Shown piece by piece: positions 12,081 to 23,154 of a stretch of DNA of 64,000 nucleotides. A program made the position numbers and the translations under genes. Positions within the stretch are counted from its first letter, which is position 1; the number at the start of each line of letters is the position of its first letter. The stretch is from assembly GCA_001599595.1 (NCBI GenBank), contig BCHH01000006.1:2278319-2342318 (forward strand), in the 5' to 3' direction. A model generated the notes under the pieces. It was not told the origin of the DNA. It was given only the letters and a program-made list of their open reading frames with translations, and ran no database searches. Origin of the DNA: Beverwykella pulmonaria. Taxonomy: Eukaryota; Ascomycota; Dothideomycetes; Pleosporales; Melanommataceae.

Positions 12081-13737
12081 ATGTTTCTCCAACACGTTCT
12101 TTTCGCGGCTTTTGCCTTGGCTTCGCCAACCCTAGCGGCATTCGGTATCACAACTTCGGGCTCGAACATCGTTGTCGATGCTGGGTCGGAGAACGCCTTA
12201 ACGATCACGGTGAACTCGGGTAGCTGCGACATTACTTCTATTCTATACCGTGGAGAAGAACTACAGGATAGCAGCAAGGGTAGCCATATCTCGTCTGGCC
12301 TTGGGTCGGCGACAGTAACATCAACCATTGTCAGCAGTAAGTTTATATTACATGCCTCATAGGCACGTGCTAACAGACGTAGGTACTTATGCTAAGATTA
12401 CTTGTGTGACTTCAACTCTGACCCAGTACATTGTAATCAAGTCGGGCGACAGCACGGTTTATATGGCCACTTACACCACTGCCGAGCCCACGATTGGTGA
12501 ATTGCGCTTCATTGCCCGTCTGTCTGCTTCAAAGCTGCCGCTCGAGTACCCATTCGGCGTTGTCTCTACGACCTCTGGATCCACCTCCACAGTCGAAGGC
12601 TCCGACGTTTTCGTCGTAGACGGTCAAACGCGCAGCAAGTTCTATAGCTCTGAGCGCTTCATCGACGACTACACACATTGCGTCTACCGAGACTCGGATG
12701 CTATTCACGCTTGCATCCTTCTCAACTCTCAATCTTACGAAGCCTCATCTGGTGGGCCCTTCTTCCGAGACATCAACTCCAACAATGCTGGCAGTGGCGC
12801 TACTAACTTGTACTTCTACATGAACTCTGGTCACGTCCAGACCGAGTCCTTCAGGCAGGGTCTGCACGGCCCATATGCTCTGCAGTTCTCGCGTTCCGGT
12901 ATTCCATCTGGCAAGACCACGGATATGTCTTTCTTCGCCGATCTCGGAATCACCGGCTACGTCGCAGCATCTGGCCGTGGAACCGTGACGGGAACCGCTA
13001 CCGGGGTTTCTTCTTCCTTCCAAAGAGTGCTACACTGGTACAACTCCGCCGCGCAATACTGGGTCTATGCCGACTCAGCTGGCAAATTCACCTCGCCTGC
13101 CATGAAACCTGGAACATACACGCAAGTCCTCTACCAAGGCGAGTTCCGCGTGGCTTCTTCCTCCGTCACCGTGTCCGCGGGCAAAGCGACAACCGCCAAC
13201 ATCGCCGCCACGACTTCGTCCAAGACCACACTCTGGCAGATCGGTGACTGGGATGGCCAGCCCACGGGCTTCCGCAACGCGGACAAACAGCTCCGAATGC
13301 ACCCGTCTGACTCCCGCATGAGCTCTTGGGGACCTCTGACCTACACTGTCGGCTCTTCAACTCTTGACTCCATCCCTATGGCGCTGTTCAAGGGCGTCAA
13401 TGCGCCGCTTACCATCCAATTCACACTCACTGCCGCACAAGCCGCTGCCGCCGCCACCCTCCGCGTCGGCACCACGCTGTCCTTTTCCGGCGGAAGGCCG
13501 TCGACAGTCATTAACTCTTACACTCCCGCAACACCGGCAGCGCCTACCAAGATCGATTCTCGAGGCGTGACGAGGGGTGCATACAGGGGCTTTGGAGAGG
13601 TGTATGATTTTGCGATTCCGGCGGGCAAGTTGGTCACCGGTGCTAATACGATTACCATTTCTGTTGCCAGTGGGAATGCGGAGGATACGTATTTGGGGCC
13701 GAACTTTATTCTGGATGCGATAGAGTTGTTCAGATAG
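12081..13737 (+). CDS. Secreted rhamnogalacturonan lyase (polysaccharide lyase family 4)
   Basis: Cleaves the rhamnogalacturonan I backbone of pectin by beta-elimination outside the cell. Exons 12081-12336 and 12383-13737 (46-nt intron with branch GCTAAC) give 536 aa, close to the Aspergillus PL4 enzymes. A signal peptide covers about residues 1-19 ([19 protein letters not shown]), and the mature start [12 protein letters not shown] is typical. The protein follows PL4 end to end: [52 protein letters not shown] with putative catalytic K171, MNSGHVQTE with putative catalytic H236, then the FnIII-like GYVAASGRG part and the C-terminal galactose-binding-like [26 protein letters not shown] part. 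Catalytic assignments use the known Lys/His pair of A. aculeatus RGL4. Intact. Confidence 0.95.
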
Positions 13738-13988
13738 ATGGTGACGGGGATTGAAGGGGGGTTGAACGAAGGGGGCGCTTTTCTATCGTATATATTTTGG
13801 GTCAGGAAGGTGTATGTGTGTATATATTTAGTTCCGATGGGTGAATATAGAAGACAAGTCTTCGATCTAGCCCAAACATTTGTCAGGCAAATAACGAGCA
13901 CAATGATACGGTTTTAGTAGCGTTAAATGAAAGAGAAGCCACGCTTGATTCGCCCGACGCTATGGTGCTGTAGCAGCTTATGCGCTAC

Positions 13989-14173
13989 TATCACGGTATA
14001 TCACGTGAATATCACGTGCACCACATGATCTTGGATATCACGTGCACTGTGCGCTTAGTCACATGTCCCGATTAGTCATGGCTGGATATATATGCTCGTC
14101 GATTTCCATAGCTTCTAAATCAACTCAGTCCCTGATTTATCTCGTCCATATTACGTGACCGCGCACTCCAATA
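13989..14173 (+). repeat. 5' LTR of the Copia element
   Basis: 185 bp, starting TATCACGG and ending CTCCAATA, with TAT/ATA inverted ends rather than the usual TG/CA. Its U3-like part carries three copies of TATCACGTG (13999-14007, 14010-14018, 14036-14044), each containing the palindrome CACGTG. By eye it is identical to the 3' LTR. Confidence 0.92.
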
Positions 14174-14187
14174 GTTATGAGCCCGGA
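14174..14187 (+). other. Primer binding site, internal initiator tRNA-Met type
   Basis: GTTATGAGCCCGGA directly follows the LTR. GGTTATGAGCCC is the complement of the anticodon stem-loop of initiator tRNA-Met (CAU anticodon), as used by copia-type elements that prime from an internal tRNA fragment. Recognition is by the anticodon-loop complement. Confidence 0.65.
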
Positions 14188-17100
14188 TACCCGATTCCAC
14201 TCGCGCTAGAATCTCCCTCGACAACCGACTGCAGTTCACCTTAATCCCTTACTTTCTACGCTCTCACAATGGCTTCAATCAACGCCCAGAGAGTTACCAA
14301 ATCGCCAGTTATTCTCAACAAGCCAGAAGACTGGATATTGTGGCTCTTCCAGTACGAGGATCTCGCCACCGCCGCAGACGTCTGGACACACTGCGATCCC
14401 TCTAAACCACACGTTCCACTTGGAAAAGCCCTAGAACAACCAGCTCAACCCTCTGCAGCAGCAACACCTGCGGCTATCAAGCTATACAGCTACAATTGAT
14501 CCAACTAGGAACACAATCACAAGATCTGGAAGTGGAAGGAGGAATCGCTCAAGGCCATCCACACCAATATTCCTACAACAATTCACAAGAACCACATTCC
14601 TCTAATCAAGAATCAACATACTGTGTAGGGACAACTTAATACTCTCTTCAAGCACCTTGCTCCCTCCAATCTAACGCGCAAGCATAAGCTACGTCAACAG
14701 TGGGAGGACGTATAAAACCCCTAACGGTCACGCAATCAGAACCTAGAGTTATGGCTTGACAACTAGCTCCGCATCACAGACCTCATAACATCACTCAAAA
14801 TGCTAGAGATGGCCAAAGGACAGCCAAACAAGCACTTCCTTAATACTATTATAGGCATCAACAAATTATAGGCCACGCAGAAGCTAGTTTAACTTCTCAC
14901 AGACCAACAAGACGCTAAGAAATCAAAATCTCTGCAATCAATCAGCACCCTAATTGCCAAATTTAGACAGTTCCAGCAAATTAGAGGAAAGAGAGCATAC
15001 GCGTCAACCGCGTTAACCTTCTTAGCTACCCTAGGCATATCTAAAACCAACAACAATACCACAAGTTAGATTGTCAGCAATCATCAACCTGCTAACAAAC
15101 AGCCAAGCAGACCAAGCAAGTTTCCCAAAAAGCAACAACTCTGCTACTGCGGTCTTCCCCATTAGTTCAGCAAATATCTATACCTTATTGTTCACCTCTA
15201 CCCTCTAGGCTAGAAGGAAGACAAAGCTATTGCAGCTAAGTTTGCTAAAGCTTGCAAGAATCCAAGAATAAAAGCAAAGTTTAACAGGGCTATTACAAGG
15301 GCGGAAAGTCAACGTCTACAGCAATTAGACACCTATTAATCTTATTAATCATGCCAACAAACCTCAGATGCATCTACCTTAGGTTCAACAATCCTATTTA
15401 ACAATGGCTTACTAGCACTAGCGTTATCATACACTCACGCTGCATGGGCTACACAGTCTACACAGTCCTCAGACACATCAGCACAGAATCAGGCAACGTT
15501 CTTAGCACACAACAACAATCCACTAGCCTTTATCAACAGATAGATCATAGATCCAGGCTCAAATATCCACATCACCAACTCAAAGCAACAATAGAGATAT
15601 ACTTACACTTAAGTTGCAAGCCCCACAGAAGTTATCTACGCAGGCTCCTAGCAGATACTAATTGTTAAATATAGCACTGCAGAAATACCTATCAATTCTC
15701 TAGACAGTGTAATCAATATCTGTCTTACAGAAGTTGCCTATATACCTACATTCTTTGCTAATATTCTTGGTCTCTCACAATGCAGATCACTTAACCTCCA
15801 CTTTGACTTAGGAAGCAACGTAATCTACTGTACAACAATTAATTAGCCTATTACCCTTCTTAATTACACTAATAGACACTAGCTAATTAACGCACAACTA
15901 GGAATTAAACCAAATGCCAAGCAGCTTAGAGCTATAGCTGCACTTTGGACTCATCACCTATCAAATAATCTAAAGCTAGATCTTGAGGTTACTCCTCTCA
16001 AAGCTCACTATATCTACGCTCACCCAGGGCCTAGAACCATCACTTATCTTAAGAACACAGTCTAGGGTCTACGTCTCCTAGATAGAGATCCTGCACTAGC
16101 ATAGACTAAGTGTGAAGACTACATCAAGACTAAGATAAACAAACTTATCTCTTGTCATCTGCTAGAAGCACAGGCCACTAGGCCCTTTAAGCAGATTGCA
16201 ATAGACATTATCCATCTCCTACCCACAGGCAAGCAATGCTACAACAGAGATAGATACCTTATTTACGCCGTCTGCTAATACTCCAAGTGGCATAAGGGCA
16301 AAACATTAGAGCACAAGGACAGGCACTGCGTTGTACTAGCCATCTATTAGATTATTAAAAAGATCCAGCGCCAGTTTAGATACAAGTACGTTGTTATTAT
16401 CCTCTGCTCAGACAACAATTAAGCATACACCAATAAAATGCAAGATGCTCTATAAGCAGTTAGTCTTAAAGTAGAGATTACTACTCCTTACACGCAGCAC
16501 CCTAAAGGACTCTAAAAAGCAGCTAGGAAGACTATCATAGCACGAACTTGGGCGCTCTGGATAGCTGCCAATATCCTAGAGAAGCTTGTCAACAAGCTCT
16601 CAATAACAGCCATACAGCTGCTCAACACAACTCTAGTTAAATTACTAGGCTAGCGCACTCTGCACAAGATCGTCCACAACTAGAAGCCTACAGTATCTTA
16701 TTATTAACCTATTAGCTGTCGCGCCTACGCGCTCAAGAAGGGTACTCACGCCCTAGCAACTACAGATAAAACCTTATCCCAAGTCCACATTGGCTATCTT
16801 ATAGGGTATAACTTATCCAACATTTTCCGCATATAGATACTAGCTATATTGCGACTTATTTAAACACAAGACGTTATATTTAATCCCAAAATTACATAGA
16901 ACAATAATATAGAAAACAACCTTAAGGCTCCTACAGTCTCTAAGGTTGACATTAAGGTCCTTGACCTCACCCAGCCCATGTACAACATTACTGTAGAGGA
17001 TCTGTACAGCACTGCGCAGCACAAACGTCACCTTAAGGAAGCCAAAGCAGAAGCCTCTACAGAGTATCCTACTACATCGGCAAAATGTAAATTAGAATCT

Positions 17101-17586
17101 GGTTGTTGTGGTTAACCATGGTTAACCATGGTTAGCTAGGTTAGTGAGATTTGGTGGTTAGTGAGATTACGAGAGCCTCATTTGGCGGGTCGCGATTACC
17201 GTGATTAGCTGTGGTTACCACGAGCAATCTATACAGGTATCTGGTTACCCTGATTACCCAGGTTGACTTTATTTGTTATTATAGTATGTATCACTTTAGT
17301 AGNAAATTCTCTCCATTACAGAAAGGTTTGTATCAGGTTTTAGAGCTTTGTGTCAAAAACGTATATATTGTTCTATCACACATGCCACTTTAATCCACGC
17401 TCACCTTACATGAGCACCCAACGCCCCCAATGCCCCCTAATGCCCCCCAACGCCCAACACAACCATTGTTCAACGCTTGCTGTCCCCAGCAATTCCTGTC
17501 TGTTTAGGTTTAACTTTTGTCTAGGTGTATGCTTGCTGTGTAACACCTCATTAGCTGTGTTCCAAACGAGACGTGTTGTTTCTGCG

Positions 17587-18177
17587 GTCTCCTTAACTTA
17601 CGTGCTCTATAATTGCCGCGTTTACCTAAGTGGTGTGCTTCTGCTGCGCGCCTGCCTTGTCATAAGAGGCTATTAGTAGCAGAGGATAAAGGTTCAATTA
17701 AATATCAGATACTACAGATACAATCTCAGGTGCGATAAATTATTATACAAGACGTTGCGTAAGGAGCTTGACCAGAGGTCCTTCGCGTTTAAATAAATAC
17801 TTAGCATGGTTCGTGCATCAGGGGTCTAGTTCGTGCGCGGGCTAAGCCTGGTTAGGACTCAGTTCAGTATTTCAGGTTAGGTCAGGTCGGCTAGTTGCCG
17901 AGCTCGTCGCACTGTGAGTCAGAATGGGATGATGTGCGCAAAGGGTATTAGTCAGTATTGTGCGCAAGTTCAGGTGTGTGAAGTACTGTGCTGCGGAGTA
18001 CAGTACTTGTCAGGACCGTCGTTCAGGACCGTCGTTCAGGACCGTTCAGGACCGTCGTTCGGGACCGTTCAGGACTGTCGTTCGGGGCTGTCGTTCAGGA
18101 CCATCATTCAGGATTGGTGCCGCAGTGGTTACTGTGACACAGTGTCATCTTCTCCAAGGTCATACTCTCTAAGCCTG
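17587..18177 (+). repeat. Direct repeat block, copy 1
   Basis: About 591 bp beginning GTCTCCTTAACTTACG and ending TCTCTAAGCCTG, where the N gap starts. It is nearly identical to 18338-18885; the main difference is more 13-bp minisatellite units in this copy. Confidence 0.85.
18008..18115 (+). repeat. Minisatellite, unit about GTTCAGGACCGTC
   Basis: Roughly eight degenerate copies of a 9-13-bp unit (TTCAGGACCGTCG and shortened forms). The homologous stretch in copy 2 (about 18767-18825) has fewer units, so the array length varies between copies. Confidence 0.75.
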
Positions 18178-18337
18178 NNNNNNNNNNNNNNNNNNNNNNN
18201 NNNNNNNNNNNNNNNNNNNNNNNNNNNNNNNNNNNNNNNNNNNNNNNNNNNNNNNNNNNNNNNNNNNNNNNNNNNNNNNNNNNNNNNNNNNNNNNNNNNN
18301 NNNNNNNNNNNNNNNNNNNNNNNNNNNNNNNNNNNNN
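18178..18337. other. Assembly gap (160 N)
   Basis: A run of unknown bases directly between the two copies of the duplicated block. A single extra N lies at 17303. Sequence and true distance here are undetermined. Confidence 0.98.
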
Positions 18338-18885
18338 GTCTCCTTAACTTACGTGCTCTATAATTGCCGCGTTTACCTAAGTGGTGTGCTTCTGCTGCGC
18401 GCCTGCCTTGTCATAAGAGGCTATTAGTAGCAGAGGATAAAGGTTCAATTAAATATCAGATACTACAGATACAATCTCAGGTGCGATAAATTATTATACA
18501 AGACGTTGCGTAAGGAGCTTGACCAGAGGTCCTTCGCGTTTAAATAAATACTTAGCATGGTTCGTGCATCAGGGGTCTAGTTCGTGCGCGGGCTAAGCCT
18601 GGTTAGGACTCAGTTCAGTATTTCAGGTTAGGTCAGGTCGGCTAGTTGCCGAGCTCGTCGCACTGTGAGTCAGAATGGGATGATGTGCGCAAAGGGTATT
18701 AGTCAGTATTGTGCGCAAGTTCAGGTGTGTGACTCAGAAGTACTGTGCTGCAGAGTACAGTACTTGTCAGGACTGTTCAGGACTGTCGTTCGGGGCCGTC
18801 GTTCAGGACCATCATTTAGGATTAGTGTCGCGGTGGTTACTGTGACACAGTGTCATCTTCTCCAAGGTTATACTCTCTAAGCCTG
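18338..18885 (+). repeat. Direct repeat block, copy 2
   Basis: About 548 bp matching 17587-18177 almost base for base, starting exactly at the right edge of the N gap. It could be a true tandem duplication or a contig-end redundancy. Confidence 0.85.
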
Positions 18886-18919
18886 AATGATTTGAGACAC
18901 AAACAAAAGGTTTCTACAA

Positions 18920-18998
18920 TTTGTATAGTTTGTATATGGTTTGTATATGGTTTGTATGGCTTGTATGGTTTGTATGGTTTGTATGGTTTGTATGGTTA
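18920..18998 (+). repeat. Minisatellite, unit TTTGTATGG
   Basis: About eight head-to-tail copies of a 9-bp unit (TTTGTATGG, some TTTGTATATGG) just inside the right end of the nested element. Confidence 0.8.
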
Positions 18999-21266
18999 GT
19001 GTGGTAACCGGTGGTCAACCATGGTTAGTACATGGTTTGGAAAATTTAACCGAATTCCCGATGTACACCACTAGCATGGTCCTCAAAGGCTCCAGAAGAT
19101 TAACAGTTGCCTACACCAGACAATTCACTTCTTGATAGCAGCGCTCCGTCATCACCTCAATCGCCATCACCTTAGGCTAACTCAGTTGACAAACAACAGC
19201 CTCGCAATCAACAACCTCACAACTAACGCCCACGCAATCCTTGGCACAATACAGCCCTACAAGCAGCCAAGATCTCTGGTAACAAGCAGGGTAACTTTAT
19301 ACTTAATACACGCACCCAAAGTGGCAGGACACATCCAGCTCCCTATACAGGAAAACAGCGTGGCTGTAGCAGAGGACCTAGTCCACCACCACCTAGAGCA
19401 CACTTTGCCTACTTTAGCACCTTTGCAATGCTGCATTAGCTCAAAGCTGTGGCAAGCCCTACTACTCCAAGCACCTTATCTACAAGGATACATTAATCTT
19501 AATTGCCACTACCACCAAAACGCGTCAAGGACCTAAATCAACACCTACTTAGTTCCTAGTTTTAAGCTAGTATGCAGGCAGAAATAGACAACTGTCTCAC
19601 AATGCAATGCTTTAAGCATACTAACGCCACAATACACACTGCCCTAGCAGAAGTACTACCTCTTATGTAGGTATTTAAGTACAAATTTAACCAGGACGGC
19701 AACTTCTCTAAAGCCAAAGCTAGAATTGTTGTATAAGGTAATCTTCAGACCTAATAGGGAGACACCTACGCCGCCACGCTTGCTGCCCAAGTCTTTCGCG
19801 CCCTTATTGCAATAGCAACACAGTTTGGCCTGCTCATATTTTAGTACAACACTACTAACGCCTTCCTCAACGCACATATTAATCAACTACTCTACGTCCA
19901 CACACCTAAAGGTTTTGCTAGTCAACTAGGCCACCTCCTTATCCTAAAGAAAGCGCTCTATAGTCTCAAGGATGCACCTTTGCTATAGTATAAAGAGCTC
20001 ACCAAGACACTTGCTATGCTTAGTCTCTAACCAGTACTAAACACACTATGCCTCTACATCAGCAACAACCTTATTGTCTTCTTCTATGTTAATAATATTG
20101 TCATACTTGTCTATCTAAGCAAGCTAGCCGCCCACAAGGACTTCAAAATTAAGCTTATAAAAAGCTATTGTCTTTAATTAATAGGACAGCTTAAATAGTT
20201 CCTAGGTATTCGCATTGTACGCACGGACAATCTGCTTACAACCTAGCTCATTCAAGACGCCTTTATTAAGCAAGTTATTAAGAAGCACAACCTTATTAAC
20301 AGCATTAATACCTTGCCTAACTGTCCTATCAGCAACAATTACCTTAAACCCTATACAGGCACCACAGACAAGAAACGCAAGACTCTCTACTAGGAGCTTG
20401 TTGGATCACTAAGCTTTATATCAAATCAAACACAACCTAACGTGGCAAAAGCCTTGAGCTATCTTGCCCAATTTAACACTAACCCTAGCAATAAACACCT
20501 TAGTCAAATCATCCAAGCCTAGCAGTTCCTCTAGAAAACTAGAGCAAATAGTATAAAAGCCTCTGCCTCCGCTATCAAGCAGGAAGGCCACTTATAGGCT
20601 GCGCTACCTAACACTAAACTTGAGCCCAGCTTCTACAGCGCATCCAACGCCTTATTTGCTAATAACTCTAATACCCACTTCTCCTTAGAAGGCTATCTTG
20701 TCAAGCTCTTCAGATTACCTATTGACTAGAAAGCAACCAAGCTACGTACAGTCACAAAATCAACCACTAAAACAGAGCTCTATGCGCTATCACGTGCAGG
20801 ATCCAAAATCATCTAGTGGACAAATCTATTTATACAACTCAACTTTAATCCAGATATTAAACCAACAGTCTACTATAACAATGCTTAGACAGTTTAAGTA
20901 GTTACTAAACCTACAGAAAGACTTCAAACTAAACTCCGTCATGTGGATATCCACTAAATGTGGATACGCCAAGCAGTTCAACGCCAGCAGATCAGCGTCA
21001 AATAGATTCCTACAAAACAGATGCCCGCTAACAGTTTTACAAAGATCCTCACCAGTCAAAAACACGCCGCCTTTAGAGGTCAACTCAGACTTCAAGATAT
21101 CTCTCAACGCCTCAAAATCCAACAAGCTTAATATCAACCACGCCCAAATATTCTATAAGATCACAACATCTCCATTTCACGCGCCTCCTATTCAGATCGC
21201 GCTTGTTTACAAGACGCCTCCTCGGCCTCCATGCTCATCAGCTTCTCGCTCATTAATAGCTCAAAC

Positions 21267-21277
21267 CTGGGGGGGTG
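21267..21277 (+). other. Polypurine tract of the Copia element
   Basis: CCTGGGGGGGTG ends immediately before the 3' LTR start at 21278. Position and G-run match a plus-strand primer site. Confidence 0.6.
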
Positions 21278-21462
21278 TATCACGGTATATCACGTGAATA
21301 TCACGTGCACCACATGATCTTGGATATCACGTGCACTGTGCGCTTAGTCACATGTCCCGATTAGTCATGGCTGGATATATATGCTCGTCGATTTCCATAG
21401 CTTCTAAATCAACTCAGTCCCTGATTTATCTCGTCCATATTACGTGACCGCGCACTCCAATA
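21278..21462 (+). repeat. 3' LTR of the Copia element
   Basis: 185 bp, identical by eye to the 5' LTR, including the three TATCACGTG words. It is followed by target duplication copy GCTAC (21463-21467). Confidence 0.92.
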
Positions 21463-21467
21463 GCTAC

Positions 21468-23154
21468 TATATTCTCATTGATGACGGACGTAGCTCTCCA
21501 CTGTATTCATCAAGAGTAAACCAAAGGCAATCACTGGTGAAGAAGAGCTACACTTGCTAGCAAGTCTAAGAAGATTAAAGAGAAAGCATGTTGAGCGCAC
21601 AGATCGATGCTCGGGCAATACACTTCACCCCGGCAAGCACTCTCTTCAACGGTGATCTACCTGATTCACATTTTGCCAACTTCTGACTAGGGCTGACTAG
21701 TAGCTCGCGGTGCCCAAAGCTCATCGCCTCCCAATCTGGCTCCTGCTGGGCAACAGGAATCCTTTCCAGCACGCCGGCACCAAGAATCATGGCTAAATGA
21801 ATGGAACCATATTGCCGGGATTGTGATACTGGACATCGCTTAAAACTGACCGTAGCGGGGATGTGATAGGTTGACCCAGGATCACCGAGGCACTATGCAC
21901 GCATGGCTCTTTCTAGTAAGACGCTCGCTGATGAAAGTCAAAGAGACGGGTATGTCGTCCGAATGTGTATTTGCATGGTCGGCAATGTTTGATCGGTGAG
22001 GTTGGAGGCGAATGTCAGACCACCTCTGCTGGCGTTGCGGCACCTGTGTCGGTCGAATGCCCTTCCGGATAGGGTAGATCGACGATTCCAGAGGCGGGAA
22101 CGGGAAGGAAAGCGTTGCTAGCGGGTGTCTCTGGCGATTAGTTGAAAAGCTGGAGGACTGAACAAACATGGCTGACGACTCGGTTTAGTGGGAGCCATTA
22201 CTTCTAAAGCGACGCCTCAAACGCGTGCTTTAGTGAAGAATCGAAGAAACCCTCACCTTTACGCGAAGTAAACATCAACGTCCTCACTGCGGCCCAACTC
22301 TTTCCTCTCTGCAAAGACCCTCAAGGATCCAAAACGTGTCCATGCACGTATTTCTCGAACAGTAAACAATCAACCCGACACACTGGAGCGCTAAGGATAT
22401 CCACCCTTTATCCCGGGACATATCTAACCAGAAGCTCGAGAACCTGCATAAATCGAGTTAACGTTGAGCATCGGAGGCTCCGACTATGATCAGCAAAACC
22501 TCGGGCGCCAACGTTCGCCTCGGACTTCAAGCAAGCCCGAAACTGGGTTCTCATCACCGATCCTACCGTATTCGTTGGGCTGAGATTCAGACTCTAATCA
22601 ATTGTCACGCCACATTTACGGCACCCACTGCCGAGGAGATCTGCATGTACAATGAAAATCTCCGTGCATTCTTTTAGGTACAGACACTTCTATGTGTGCT
22701 TCGTCTCACCCCCGGACTTGTATCGTACGAGAGCAGCACGGCTGTCCTGTATGGGAAGAGCCTGCATGTTCTCCAAACCCTTCCGGACCTCCATCCGTTT
22801 TAACGGCGCGTTGATCCAGGGTTGACGAAAGCCGCGTTAACAGCGGGTCGTGGAGAATGTTCTACAGGTCCCGCTAGCCGTCGACGCCGTTGTCACCATT
22901 ATCTCGGTGGTCATGGTCATGGTCGCGGTGCCCATGGAGACGTCGCTCGCAGCGCCCGTGCCTGTTTCGACGGCGGCAATGGCGGCCGTCGTCGTCGTCG
23001 TCGTTGTCCTCCTCTCGGGCGCGGCTATGCCGACCTCGGTTCTCGTTATCGTTGTCTCTATCCCTTCCTTCACCTTGTTACATCCCTCGTCACCGCCGTC
23101 GAAGTGCTAAGAGGATAGTTAGCCGGGATCCAAGCACCGATTTAACATGGATAC
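21468..23154. other. Retrotransposon flank without a supported gene
   Basis: No gene could be supported. Short frames at 21575-21790 and 21882-22169 (minus) show no family. Around 22840-23110 the DNA is a degenerate (GTC/GTT)n-rich low-complexity stretch, open in several frames at once and so giving several false ORFs. On the minus strand it could encode an Asp/Arg/His-rich tail of the decayed gene at 23155-24032. Confidence 0.35.

Larger units (their letters stand above)
17113..19027. mobile_element. Nested TA-flanked non-coding element (Tc1/mariner-MITE-like)
   Basis: The left end reads TAACCATGGTTAACCA and the right end, reverse-complemented, TAACCATGGTTGACCA: imperfect inverted termini with TA at both borders (17113-17114, 19026-19027). 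Removing the insert and keeping one TA joins the Copia frame at 17112 in phase with the frame starting at 19028, which fixes the boundaries. No transposase was recognised. The interior holds a duplicated block, two minisatellites and an N gap, so the true length is unknown. Assignment to Tc1/mariner rests only on the TA target. Confidence 0.6.
14269..21131 (+). pseudogene. Copia gag-pol, single frame riddled with stops
   Basis: From ATG 14269 one frame can be read to 17114 and, after skipping the nested element, from 19028 to the TAA at 21129, with no indel. It meets about thirty TAG/TAA stops in the first half alone and essentially one TGA (manual reading). Recognisable pieces: gag start MASINAQRV; degenerate zinc knuckle CYCGLPH; protease-like DPGSNIHITNS near 15560; integrase with HPGPRT and two of the acidic residues, 16020-16700; RT with KALYSLKDAP and YVNN where YVDD is expected near 20083-20094; RNase H ending near 21110. 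TGG-to-TAG, CAG-to-TAG, CAA-to-TAA and GAT-to-AAT changes all fit CpA-to-TpA mutation (RIP-like). Non-functional. Confidence 0.88.
13989..21462 (+). mobile_element. Ty1/Copia LTR retrotransposon, full length, coding-dead
   Basis: Two 185-bp LTRs (13989-14173, 21278-21462) that I read as identical bracket about 7.1 kb. The 5-bp target duplication GCTAC lies at 13984-13988 and 21463-21467. After the 5' LTR comes a tRNA-iMet-like primer site; before the 3' LTR a G-run polypurine tract. Domain order is gag, protease-like, integrase, then reverse transcriptase and RNase H, the Copia (Pseudoviridae) order. The coding frame carries dozens of TAG/TAA stops, and a second element (17113-19027) is nested between integrase and RT. 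Boundaries were set by LTR comparison and the target duplication. Confidence 0.93.

Noticed and set aside
12337..12382. Separate ORF start at 12328 for the PL4 lyase
   Set aside because: It begins inside the intron; splicing 12336 to 12383 joins the signal peptide exon and matches PL4 throughout.
14269..17114. TAG as a possibly reassigned codon in the Copia frame
   Set aside because: TAA also occurs many times, catalytic Asp codons are changed to Asn, and neighbouring genes use TAG as a normal stop, so mutation explains it better.
19132..19536. 134-codon + frame after the nested element
   Set aside because: It is out of frame with the Copia gag-pol reading; the true frame continues from 19028 with stops.
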